Of a stretch of 64,000 bases of DNA, positions 46,123-55,765 are shown in pieces. Each line of letters opens with the position of its first letter. Position 1 is the stretch's first letter. The translations under genes were made by a program, and so were the position numbers. The stretch spans positions 180,209,452 through 180,273,451 of the forward strand of contig OY755038.1 of assembly GCA_963576565.1 (NCBI GenBank), given 5' to 3'. The DNA is from Aspidapion aeneum. Lineage: Eukaryota; Arthropoda; Insecta; Coleoptera; Brentidae. The notes below the pieces were generated by a model that did no database searches, was not told where the DNA came from, and saw only the letters and a program-made list of their open reading frames with translations.

Positions 46123-47919
46123 ATGGCTATTTCTTTGAGTCGGTTGTCGGACATAAGGTACTTAGTCAAGGACGAGTTAATCTACGAGTTAACATGGAGA
46201 GGCATAGCCATTGGATCGGTGGAAGAAATGAAGCAACAGCTCATGCTGATTAAGCAAAGAGAAAAGACTGATGCAAGTATGAGATACCCTCCGTATCCCT
46301 TTACGTTTGGCCAGGATGCTTTTAGCTGCATGAAGAAGCTTGATAGTCTGGTACCGCTGGTAGAGAAGTTCTCTGGTACGAGCAAAGGGGGAGAGTTTAG
46401 AAAAATCGCTGTAAGGTTGGAACACGTGTTGGCCAGGATAAATAACATGAATCCGTCTAACTTTGAAGAAAGTCAAACCAAAGGCATACTGGTTGCGGAA
46501 ACCTTGAGTTTGATTGGGAGATTGCAGAGCCAAGCAACAGATTTACTAAGAATTGGCGTTACCTCAGAGGATGATGAAGCATCTGAAACCCAATCAACGA
46601 GTCGAAGCTCAGACCACTCGACAAATGCTGGCAACACACCTAACCAGTCTCATTTCCCGCAACCACAGCACTCGAGCACACAAAGAACAGCTCAACAGCC
46701 TACGAACCAACCGTCGGTCATTGCTCCAGTGCAAATGCAAGTGCTAGCGAACCCAACTCAAGCACCAATACAGGCACCACCCCCAATGCTAATTCAGAAT
46801 GACCGTGCATCAGCTTTTCATTATCAACAACCGTCTACCGTTCCTTTTACTTTAGCTGCCCTCCAAAGTAGCATAGCACCAATTGCTCAGTCACGACCAT
46901 TTTCATGTTCGTCGCCAGAACCAATGTCAAGTGATCCTGGTACTTCATATCATGTTGCACCTGTACCTCCGCATAAGTGGAACATAAAGTTTACAGGCGA
47001 GAGGGGTACGATTTCCGTCACCGCATTTTTTGAGAGGGTGGACGAGTTAAGTCAGGCGAGAGGAGTTAGCAAAAAGGTGTTACTGAACTCAGGCATTGAT
47101 CTTTTTGAAAAGTCAGCCTATACTTTTTATAAAGATGTTCGAAGAGAAGTCCATACATGGGAACAGCTGGAACAGAGGTTCATGGCAGAGTATCTTCCTT
47201 CTTCATATGGCGAGAAGCTATTGAAGGAAATACAAAAACGTAAACAAGGCCCTGGAGAGTCTACAGGGACCTATATTGCTGTCATGAACACATACTTCCA
47301 AAGACTTGGCTGTCCTGTTTCTGAAGAGGCAAAATTAGCTATCGTCTTCAGAAATATCGCGGACATCTATAAGAAAGGGTTGATTGCTACTGAGGTCAAT
47401 AGCCCATCACATTTAAAAGATTTGTGTCGTAGAATAGACCAGAGATATGGGTTAGAGGAGGAGAATTTTACTCCTAGAAGAAACCAATCTATTGAACCTG
47501 ACTTAGCCTACGTTGACGTAGAGAGCGATAATGACGATTTTCCAACAGGGATCGATACAGTTCAGATATCAGGTGCCGGGACATCAAATCAACAAAATTT
47601 GAATATTCCTGATAATAGATTTAACAGAAATAGGCGACAGCCAACAAGCAGTTCCTCTGCTAGAGCTGATAGAGAGAGACAACAACCCGCTAGTGGTCAG
47701 TCTAGTGTAAATGACAGAGATGGACAACCACCACAAGGTGCTAGACCTGGTATGGCGAATAGGGATGTTGTTTGTTATAGATGCAACCAAACAGGGCACA
47801 TGGCAATCGGGTGTGCACTACCTAGAGGTAAGCTGTGTTATTCGTGTGGTCAGGCAGGGGTAACAGTAAGAGAATGCCGTAATTGTAATCGTCAGGGAAA
47901 CAAACCCAGGCGCTCGTAG
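46123..47919 (+). CDS. gag: Gypsy Gag polyprotein, 598 aa
   Basis: Structural protein that packages element RNA. I chose ATG 46123 because its context, CACCATGG, is close to ideal; the frame is open only a few codons further up. Residues about 130-280 are a low-complexity S/T/Q/P linker. About 290-400 carry the retrotransposon Gag capsid-like domain (TFYKDVRREVHTWEQLEQRF, YIAVMNTYFQRL). Near 548-562 there is a CCHC zinc knuckle, CYRCNQTGHMAIGC. A second, CYSCGQAGVTVREC, has Val where the zinc-binding His should be. The final codons contain the frameshift heptamer GGGAAAC, so Pol would be made as a Gag-Pol fusion. The frame is intact, unlike Pol. Confidence 0.9.
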   Translation: MAISLSRLSDIRYLVKDELIYELTWRGIAIGSVEEMKQQLMLIKQREKTDASMRYPPYPFTFGQDAFSCMKKLDSLVPLVEKFSGTSKGGEFRKIAVRLEHVLARINNMNPSNFEESQTKGILVAETLSLIGRLQSQATDLLRIGVTSEDDEASETQSTSRSSDHSTNAGNTPNQSHFPQPQHSSTQRTAQQPTNQPSVIAPVQMQVLANPTQAPIQAPPPMLIQNDRASAFHYQQPSTVPFTLAALQSSIAPIAQSRPFSCSSPEPMSSDPGTSYHVAPVPPHKWNIKFTGERGTISVTAFFERVDELSQARGVSKKVLLNSGIDLFEKSAYTFYKDVRREVHTWEQLEQRFMAEYLPSSYGEKLLKEIQKRKQGPGESTGTYIAVMNTYFQRLGCPVSEEAKLAIVFRNIADIYKKGLIATEVNSPSHLKDLCRRIDQRYGLEEENFTPRRNQSIEPDLAYVDVESDNDDFPTGIDTVQISGAGTSNQQNLNIPDNRFNRNRRQPTSSSSARADRERQQPASGQSSVNDRDGQPPQGARPGMANRDVVCYRCNQTGHMAIGCALPRGKLCYSCGQAGVTVRECRNCNRQGNKPRRS

Positions 47920-47935
47920 GTGGTCGACCTTCGAG
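47895..47935 (+). promoter_or_regulatory. Gag-Pol -1 ribosomal frameshift signal
   Basis: The heptamer G GGA AAC at 47895-47901 is in the Gag frame, as the X XXY YYZ rule requires. After an 11-nt spacer, 47913-47921 (CTCGTAGGT) and 47927-47935 (ACCTTCGAG) can pair over nine positions with one T-T mismatch, closing the 5-nt loop GGTCG. The -1 frame is open from upstream of the heptamer into the protease, and the Gag stop is 16 nt after the heptamer. Confidence 0.75.
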
Positions 47936-49115
47936 TCAGCCTGAACAAGCATCGACCGATAGGCTAACGTACGTTTTAGATTATGTGATAAGTCATGCTC
48001 GTAAAGATGAGAGGCCTTATTTAGAAGTGGATGTGCTCGGAAATAAGTTATTAGGTTTGTTGGATTCCGGGGCTTCACGTACCTTTTTAGGGAATCATGG
48101 TTGGTCAATCATCGAGAGGTTTGGTTTTTCACTTGATACGACAAAGAAGACGAGTTGTATTGTGGCAAATGGTCAAAGCACGAGTAGTATTGGGACAGTG
48201 CAGCTTCCTATGCGAGTTCAGGATAAATTTAGGTTAATAGAGGTCGTCGTCGTTCCTAAGTTGCCGCACACTTTGATTTTAGGATTAGATTTTTGGATTT
48301 CGATGGGTATAGTACCGAACTTAAGTACTAATGAGTGGCATTTTGCCGATAATAAAGATGTGATTTGTTCTTTAGAAACATCAGACCAACAAACAACTCT
48401 TACACCTTATGAATCAGAACGACTAGAGGAATTGGTCGTTAAATATAAGAATATGATGGGTGACTCACTGGGATGTACAGACAGGGTAGAGCATAAGATT
48501 ACAACAGATGCAGCACCGATAAGACAACGTTCTTATAAGGTCTCACCGGTCATTCAAAAACTTATTGATGACGAAATCGACGAAATGCTGAAAATGGATG
48601 TGATAGAACGTAGTAGTAGTTCATGGGCTTCACCAGTGGTAATGGTTCAAAAGAAAAACACAAAGAAATATCGTTTCTGTGTAGACTACCGCAAATTGAA
48701 CTCAGTGACGGCGCGTGATAGTTATCCTTTACCACTCGTATCCGAGACTCTTGACAAATTGAAAGATGCTAAGTACTTGTCAACTTTAGATATTAAGAGT
48801 GCTTATTGGCAAGTACCAATGGAAGAATCATCGAAGCCACTAACAGCATTCATCTGTCGACGAGGTCTCTTCCAATTTAAGCGGTTACCATTTGGTCTTC
48901 ATAATGCACCTGTATCTTGGCAGAGACTCACAGATAGCATCATAGGAAACGATTTAGACCCCTACGTGTACGTATATCTCGATGACCTCGTAATTGTCAC
49001 ACAGAGCTTTTCTGAACATCTTAGAATTCTTGAGGAAGTCCTACGAAGATTGCAGAATGCAAAGATAACGGTAAGTTGGGAAAAGTGCCAACTGTGTAGG
49101 CCAGAAATGACTTAA
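47901..49115 (+). CDS. pol: Gypsy Pol, protease and reverse transcriptase part
   Basis: This is the -1 frame relative to Gag, entered at the GGGAAAC site; no ATG is needed. The aspartic protease is marked by GLLDSGASRTFLG near 48055-48095. The reverse transcriptase follows with KKNTKKYRFCVDYRKLN, LSTLDIKSAYWQVPM, FKRLPFGLHNAPVSWQ and the catalytic box YVYLDD (YLDD at 48975-48986). It ends at a TAA (49113-49115) in the middle of the RT thumb region, where related proteins read on through a YLG-like motif; the same frame continues open right after the stop. This is therefore a premature stop, not the natural end. Confidence 0.9.
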   Translation, partial: QTQALVGGRPSSQPEQASTDRLTYVLDYVISHARKDERPYLEVDVLGNKLLGLLDSGASRTFLGNHGWSIIERFGFSLDTTKKTSCIVANGQSTSSIGTVQLPMRVQDKFRLIEVVVVPKLPHTLILGLDFWISMGIVPNLSTNEWHFADNKDVICSLETSDQQTTLTPYESERLEELVVKYKNMMGDSLGCTDRVEHKITTDAAPIRQRSYKVSPVIQKLIDDEIDEMLKMDVIERSSSSWASPVVMVQKKNTKKYRFCVDYRKLNSVTARDSYPLPLVSETLDKLKDAKYLSTLDIKSAYWQVPMEESSKPLTAFICRRGLFQFKRLPFGLHNAPVSWQRLTDSIIGNDLDPYVYVYLDDLVIVTQSFSEHLRILEEVLRRLQNAKITVSWEKCQLCRPEMT

Positions 49116-51017
49116 TTAAGTTGCGTAGTGGACCGTCGAGGCATCCGAGTTGACCCTAATAAAATTAGAGCCATGTTAGAGCTCCAGCGGCCAAGAACTG
49201 TCAGAGAAGTTCGTAGAGTTGTAGGTACAATATCCGGGTATAGACGTTTCATAGACAATTTTTCAGCGATAATAGCTCCAATTACAGCTCTAACTAAGAA
49301 AAATCAAAAGTTCGATTGGACTCCAGACTGCGAAAAAGCATTTATTAAGATTAAGGAACTTTTAGTGACTGCACCGATTCTTACATGTCCAGATTATACC
49401 AAAGAATTTGTCATTCAAACAGACGCATCAGGATATGGAATAGGAGCATGTTTAACGCAGCCTTATCCTGAAGGAGACAAAGTCATATGCTATTTGAGTC
49501 GATCTTTGACTAAGCAAGAACGTGTTTACACGACCACCGAGCGAGAATGTTTGGCATTGGTTTGGGCGATAGAGAAGCTCCGGCCTTATATTGAGGGGAT
49601 CTCATTTAAGGTCATAACAGATCATTTTAGCTTAAAATGGCTTCATAGCTTAAAAGAGCCCAGTGGGAGACTTGCTCGTTGGTCTGTAAAACTGCAGCAA
49701 TATGACTTTGAAGTAATCCATCGGAAAGGGAAAGATTTAGTTGTCCCGGACATGTTGTCTCGTGCAGTACCTATGATTGATACAATTTCGCAGCCCAGAG
49801 ATATTTCAACAGCAATTAAAGATCGATGGTACCAAAAGATGGTAAAGAGGGTCGTAGAATCACCGTTAAAATTTATGAACTGGAGATACACTGATAATAA
49901 GTTGTATAAATATGTCAAACAAGAATACCCTCAACTTTCACCATCTAACGAATATTGGAAAGAGGTAGTCCCCAAAGATCATAGGCGTAGAATTATTGGA
50001 GAAGCTCACGATCCTCCTACCGCAGGAAATATGGGTGTGTATAAAACCTTCCACAGACTGGCAGAAAAATATTACTGGCCAAAAATGCGCCAGGACGTGG
50101 CAACTTTTTTAAAGAAATGCTTTGTCTGTGCAGCTCATAAAGGTGATACACAAGGTGTATCTGATCAGATGATATCTCACCCAAAACCAACTCGTCCTTG
50201 GGAAATTATTTCGACTGATTTATGTGGACCTTTACCTCGTTCGACAAAGGGTAATTGCTGGATTCTCGTCGTTACGGACTATTTGAGTAAGTTTTCCTTA
50301 GTTTTTCCAATGCGAACAGCCCCTACTCAAGCTGTTGTCAAGCATCTTGAGGAGCAAGTATTTATGGTCTTCGGAGTACCCCGTTTGATACTTTGTGATA
50401 ATGGCCCTCAGTACAAAAGTAACGAGTTTAAGCGTTTTGCTGAGAGTTATCAGGTTAAAATTCAGTACAATCCGTATTATCACCCCAGAGCAAATCCAAC
50501 AGAAAGGACAAATCGTACGTTAAAAACCATGTTATGTTGCTATATGAAAGACAACCACAGGAAGTGGGACAAACAAATACATAAACTTGCCTGCGCGATT
50601 CGTACTGCAACCCATGAGACAACCAGGATGTCTCCCTTCTTTGTTAATTTTGGTAGAAATATGTGTCTGTCAGGAAAAGACTACTCCAACCCAGTATTGT
50701 TATCTGAAGAGAATGGTGTACAATCTGCAGCTGAAAGTAAGAACGAAGGTTTCCGGAAGCTCTATGCGGATGTTAAGAGAAGGTTAGAGGTGGCAGGAGA
50801 GAAAAACGTAGTTCAGTATAATTTGCGTACAAGGGTACCCAACTTTGTTGTGGGTCAGCGTGTTTGGAAGAAAAATTATGTTTTGTCAGATGCTGCGAAG
50901 TTTTTCTCGAAGAAGTTAGCACCGAAATTCGTTGGTCCTTATGTGATTAGGAATAAAATTTCTCCATGGATATTTGAGCTTCAGGAACCATCGGGTAAAG
51001 TACTGCCAGGGAGTTGA
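49116..51017 (+). pseudogene. pol: Gypsy Pol, RNase H and integrase part (after in-frame stop)
   Basis: It continues the Pol frame after the TAA at 49113. RNase H shows the acidic set D (QTDASGYG), E (TTERECLALVWAIEK), D (VITDHFSLKWL) and D (PDMLSRA). The integrase has an HHCC-like finger whose second His is replaced (TAGNMG instead of TAGH-G), with CFVC intact. The catalytic core has D at 50217-50219, D at 50397-50399 and E at 50502-50504, spacing D-60-D-35-E. A GPY-type motif (KFVGPYVI) closes the core. A TGA at 51015-51017 truncates a typical C-terminal stretch that continues as HAKDLKSAADLSD to the next stop near 51056. No envelope gene follows. With two in-frame stops this copy is probably not autonomous. 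Confidence 0.85.
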
Positions 51018-51086
51018 CATGCCAAAGACCTTAAGTCGGCAGCGGACCTCTCCGATTAACCTTTTTAGGTTAATCGTCTTGAAGTT

Positions 51087-51096
51087 GGGGGGGGGG
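51087..51096 (+). promoter_or_regulatory. Polypurine tract
   Basis: A run of ten G, four bases before the TGTAAC start of the right LTR and 70 bp after the Pol stop. It would prime plus-strand DNA synthesis. The run is purely G, an extreme form. Confidence 0.75.
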
Positions 51097-52725
51097 ATTA
51101 TGTAACGTGTCATTTTTACGTTTAAGGCAACGTTACATATTTGTTTATTTAGGTAAATAATCAAGGCTCTTCGACTCGTCTTTCTGTACACAAATTAAGG
51201 GTATTTTATAGAGCTAGGTTTGGAGGTTATATAGTGTCTGGGAAATTACCTTAAAAGGAGGCATTCCATCGAATTACTGTGGACACTACGCACATCGCAT
51301 CATCTGGACATCGTAATTGGAATTTAAGATCACAGGTTTCGGAAAAATCACATTACAACTCTTGATTGTTTTGTTTATCCGTAAAATTTCATAATTTCCT
51401 TTGACGTTTACGAAGATAGACAGCAAATCTGCTGGGGAATGGCGGCGTTGCCGCATCACAAATGGTTTCAGTAACAGGAAGGAAACATTTAGATGAACAT
51501 TTCATTCCCTTACGTTTATTTTCGAGGATATTAGGATAATCCGAACCTCATATCCTTCACGGATTAGCTAGTTTTGATAGCACGAAAACATATTAGGTTC
51601 ACGGTTTGACCAGTAACAACCGAGGCTCCGCCCACTTTGATATCTTTATTAATTTGATAGGGAAAGGATAAAATAAATACGAGTTACGCACTTTTGTAAA
51701 TGGGAGATAAACTAGGGATAAAAACCAAGACTAAAAGAATAAACGAAATCGTGTGAGTTAACATCTGAACACTCTTGTGCCGAGTTTAAGCAGTAGTTCA
51801 GTGTGTATTTTTAGGTTCAGGTTCAGAAACAACTTTATTACTGTAGAAATGTTTTACAAAAATGGCGTTAAACCAGATGAATATTAGAGAAAACATTTAT
51901 AAAGAGCAAAGGAAACTTTTGACTAAAACTGTAACTAAAATACAACTAAATTCTACACTTAGTATAGCTTTACTCATATGGGAATTGATTGAGTGTTCGA
52001 ATATTTCTGGGTTTGATGCAAGCTCTGATCTCCAGTAATTGATTTTACAGTTGATGGTTTCAATGCTGAGCTTCTTATAGTCCGTCTGGTTATTTTCCTC
52101 CTACTTGATATATTGGCAGGGGTCCGGTAGGCAAATGTTCGGTCTATGTATGGAGGGTGTCTCGACGTCCTTGTTATAAAAATTCCAACCGTGGAAATAG
52201 ATCCGACAACACCTCAATGCGCGTTTTACGTACTTTCTATTCCCTTGGTCGGTGCTGGCCCCTATATACCGGTATAGAACTATTGGTGTATTTCCTCATT
52301 GGTTAGTTTGAAAACCGCGGGTTTTTCTTCCAGTCCTGCAACCGAAGTAGAGATTTTTTGGCGAAAAAGTTTTTTTTATAAATAGGTTTGCATCCTTATT
52401 TGAATCTAACCGGGAAAATTAGGTTGGTACTATGCGTTTTACCGTCCCCACTCCCCACCAAATCTACGAACGGTTTCCGGTGGCTTCATTTTTTTGTTCT
52501 CGACGGAGTGCCTGCTCTCTTCCTAAAGAATTTTGGCTGGGCTGGTGGCCGTCTTGTGGTGTCGCCATTGTTTTTTGGTTATTGGCATTGCAGTAGTTGC
52601 AAATTATACCAAAGACGGTATAATTGTGAGCCGTCGTGTCTTAGACGTAATCTAAAGTGACGCTCATACCTTTTTGAAGGGGATTTAAGCAGGCCTACGC
52701 CGTTTCTACGGAAATAAGAGCAGTG

Positions 52726-52927
52726 GTAAGTTCGATTTTATTTTTTTCATTTTTTTATTATTCGAGGACTCTTCAAGATAATATTTGCCTCCCAAATTGT
52801 AATTATTTTTCGTGTGAAATGTACTTTTTTGTGACAAAAGACGTGGGGAATTTTTGGCGTTTTTATATTTTTCTTTTAACCACGTGTTGGATAAAAACTA
52901 TATATTGTTTTTCTCCTTTGTCTACAG
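52726..52927 (+). other. Candidate intron A inside LTR2 (202 bp)
   Basis: Same length and same GTAAGT...CTACAG ends as in LTR1. It is absent from LTR3 at the exact junction. Confidence 0.75.
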
Positions 52928-53001
52928 CCCTGTCCATTTCACCGACAGCTGTGCTGGACGCTGGTGGGAAGCCGGACGAGCCAGTTGTAACCCTGGGAAA
53001 G

Positions 53002-53149
53002 GTACGTTAGGGTTATTTTAGTTCATCTGTTTAAATCTGCTTTATTTTATTGAGTCGACATGGGGTTCTCGATTTAAATTACTCGGTGTAGGGGAACTTC
53101 GTGCAAAATAGACGAATTCCAGGAAACTGAAACATTTCATTTTCTACAG
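53002..53149 (+). other. Candidate intron B inside LTR2 (148 bp)
   Basis: Same length and same GTACGT...CTACAG ends as in LTR1; absent from LTR3 at the exact junction. Confidence 0.75.
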
Positions 53150-53516
53150 GGTTCTACGCTCGGGCAAGTATCCATCAACACTTGAGACCATGTGCTGCCC
53201 TAGCGTGATGTGCTAAGCGGCAGTAGGGGAGGCGCGTACAAACCAGGACCGGAGTAGCAGGAGAACAACACCATGTTTTAGAGGAATGTCGGACTACACC
53301 ACTTCCAGGTTTACACAATAAAACCCATTTTTATTTAATCACAAGATAATCAAAGGACCAAGGTAGGAGCAAGTAGACATTTAGTTATAATCTCTTCATA
53401 TAAATTTTCAATATAATTTAGACATAATCTTTCCATATAAATTTTCAATATAATTTTACCACTTCTTGTGAACGCAAGATAAAGGTATGCCGTCATGACC
53501 ACCATTTTGCGGCATA

Positions 53517-54325
53517 ACTATTTTTATTAACTTTTACTTTTTAACATAACTTTAAAACTTTATTTAGCAAGAATATGCTACAATTTTAACAATAGTAAAG
53601 TTAATTACATTAAAATCTAATTGTTAGCTATATAAATATTAATAGACTAAGTAATATTTTCAACTGTAACACAATAATTTATTCTACCTGCATCCAAATG
53701 AATAATACTATAATTAAACAAACTGCATTGAAAATAAATATTTTTTTAAACTTTTTTTAAATGTGGTTAATTTCTTTTCATTTTTTATTGAGTTTTTTAA
53801 TTTATTGAATTCTGACAAACCTTTACAAAAAATTGATTTTTGGACAATTAATTTTTGGGAATTATTTAAATGAAAATCGTCTTTGTATCTTGTATAATGT
53901 GAATGGAAATTTGAATTTTGGAGGACAAAATCTTTAAGTTGTTCTGGTAGTAAATGGTTTTGAATTTTGTAAATAAATATACAAACATTATAGAAAATGA
54001 AATTTTTTACATTAAGCCAATTTAATTTTTTTAACATTAGTGTAATTTTTGTGTATTTATCTGCTTTAAGAATTATTCTCATTGCTCTATTCTGTAATAT
54101 TTGAAGTTTATCTAAAATATTTTCATTCGCTGTGTATAATATAGTTGAGCAGTAGGAAACATGTGGTAATATTGTTGTATTGTAAACACATTTTTTAGAA
54201 AAAAATGATAAATAATAACTAATCCTTCCTAAATATTGTACAATTGAAAAAGCCCTGCTAGTTTGTTTCAACTTGGATTCATCCTTATTTTGTCTTTACC
54301 TATGATAATTTCTATTTTACCCCTA
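53517..54325 (-). pseudogene. Antisense LINE 3' fragment inside LTR2
   Basis: The minus-strand frame 53714-54271 (185 codons) is the C-terminal part of a Jockey/CR1-like reverse transcriptase: LGRISYYLSFFSKKCVYNTT, LQILQNRAMRIILK, FNKLKNSIKNEKKLTTFKKS. The 3' UTR reaches about 53517. LTR1 keeps only its 5'-most ~90 bp (36948 to about 37040), and LTR3 has none. So the LINE entered the LTR lineage before this element transposed, and LTR1 later lost most of it between short ATT repeats. Confidence 0.8.
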
Positions 54326-55109
54326 GATTTCAATTTAAAATATACAAGATGAACTAAATTTTTGTGTTATTTGTACAACCCAATGACCAACTTTGCAGAG
54401 ACAAAAAGGGAGATGAGGTTCTATTTTTTTAGCGGTTTCTTTACACTGCTTTACCTCAGGGGATAGATCTCGGACTGGGTTGCTGTCTGTCTCATTCTAC
54501 CTAGCGTAGAATGACGACAGCGGATATTTGGTCCAGATCTCCCCTATGACGGAATAATTTTGGAAGTATATATATTTTTTTTAACCATCATTTATACAAC
54601 TGAGTCTCACACTACTGACTCAGATGTAGGTACACCTGTTAAAGGAGTCCATCTACCTGTAAAGTGCTTCTATTTTTGTCATCTTAATTCAATCTTTTAG
54701 AATTTTTATTTTGTCTATTAGTCAATTTTTTTTTGGTTTTTTTAATTACACAAATATTCTGGAAGCCTCGGAAGTAGGTAGAATTTCATTGTTTGGCTAC
54801 AACGTTTGGGTTGAACTGTATTTTATTTAAGAACTTCTTTGTAAAACATTGGTATTAAATAATGTGGCGCACTTAAAATTTTCTTATTTCTGAACCCCCC
54901 CTTCTCCACTGTATAAAAGTTACCGGGCATATCAATGTTTTACCTAGCTGGAAAATACAGTTCTGCTTCCAGATATTTGTTTAATTATTCAGTGGTTTTG
55001 TTGTGTCACAAGCTGGCAAATTGGTATTATTCTAATTACAGTGTCACAAAATGGCAGAAACGTCTTTAAGCTGCCACAAATGTCACACAACGCATTTTAA
55101 TAGGCCACA

Positions 55110-55113
55110 AGGC
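55110..55113. other. Right 4-bp target-site duplication of the Gypsy element
   Basis: AGGC, identical to 34515-34518. Confidence 0.85.
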
Positions 55114-55765
55114 TTGGAATGTTGCACAATAAAAGAATTTGCTCAATTTATTGGTGTGTTGGTTGCTGCTACTCCAGCTGTAAAGTTCTCTCGACTTTAT
55201 ACAAAAAGCTTTGAGAGGGAAAAATTCTTGGCACTTAGAAATTCAAATCAAGATTACAACTGTATTATCGTCATAAATCATTAGAAAATTGACTGTGATT
55301 TTACATGGTAGTCTGATAAAATCATGAACTCTAAAAATACCATAAAACAGGATTAACGCTTTAATGGAGAATTATATACTGACAGCTCTCTAACAGGCTG
55401 GGGGCCCATTCTGGTAAAGAAAAAACGTTTGGCTTGTGGAACCAACAAGACCAGCAAGAGCATATTAATTTTCTGGAATTAAAAGCTATTTTAAATGGTT
55501 TGAAATGTTTTCTTAACAATTTCAAGTAAGGTAATGTCTTCGTCAGGGTTGATAATTCTACTGCTGTCGCTTGTATCAATAAAATGGCCAGTATACAACA
55601 TTGTAAATTAAACAAGTTAGCCAGAAACATATAGCAGTGGTGCGAGTCTCAAGATATTTATTTATTTCTATCTTATATCAAATCAGAATATCGCTGATCC
55701 CGAGTCCAGAATTGTTTCGATTGATACTGAATGGGAGCTTTCCAGTTTTAAATTTGACAAAATTG
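55114..55765 (+). pseudogene. DIRS-like RT end and RNase H, middle part
   Basis: It resumes the reading frame cut at 34518: TIKEFAQFIGVLVAATPAVK, LYTKSFEREKFLALRNSNQD, typical of the DIRS RT C-terminus. After a frame change the RNase H follows with DSSLTGWGP, INFLELKAIL and VRVDNSTAVACINKM, and then ADPESRIVSIDTEWEL. There are several frame changes. It is interrupted near 55766 by a LINE and continues at about 57804. Confidence 0.8.

Larger units (their letters stand above)
51101..55109 (+). mobile_element. Gypsy element, 3' LTR (LTR2), 4009 bp
   Basis: Same ends as LTR1 (TGTAAC...CACA). The difference in length, 706 bp, is explained by the LINE fragment that is still large here (53517 to about 54325) and deleted in LTR1. 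Elsewhere the two LTRs differ only at scattered single bases, so the 20.6 kb element is fairly young. Candidate introns are at 52726-52927 and 53002-53149. Together with 34519-37821 and the AGGC duplication it delimits one complete insertion. Confidence 0.9.

Noticed and set aside
46182..46533. Minus-strand frames under Gag
   Set aside because: Shadows of the Gag coding frame, which has a capsid-like domain and a zinc knuckle.
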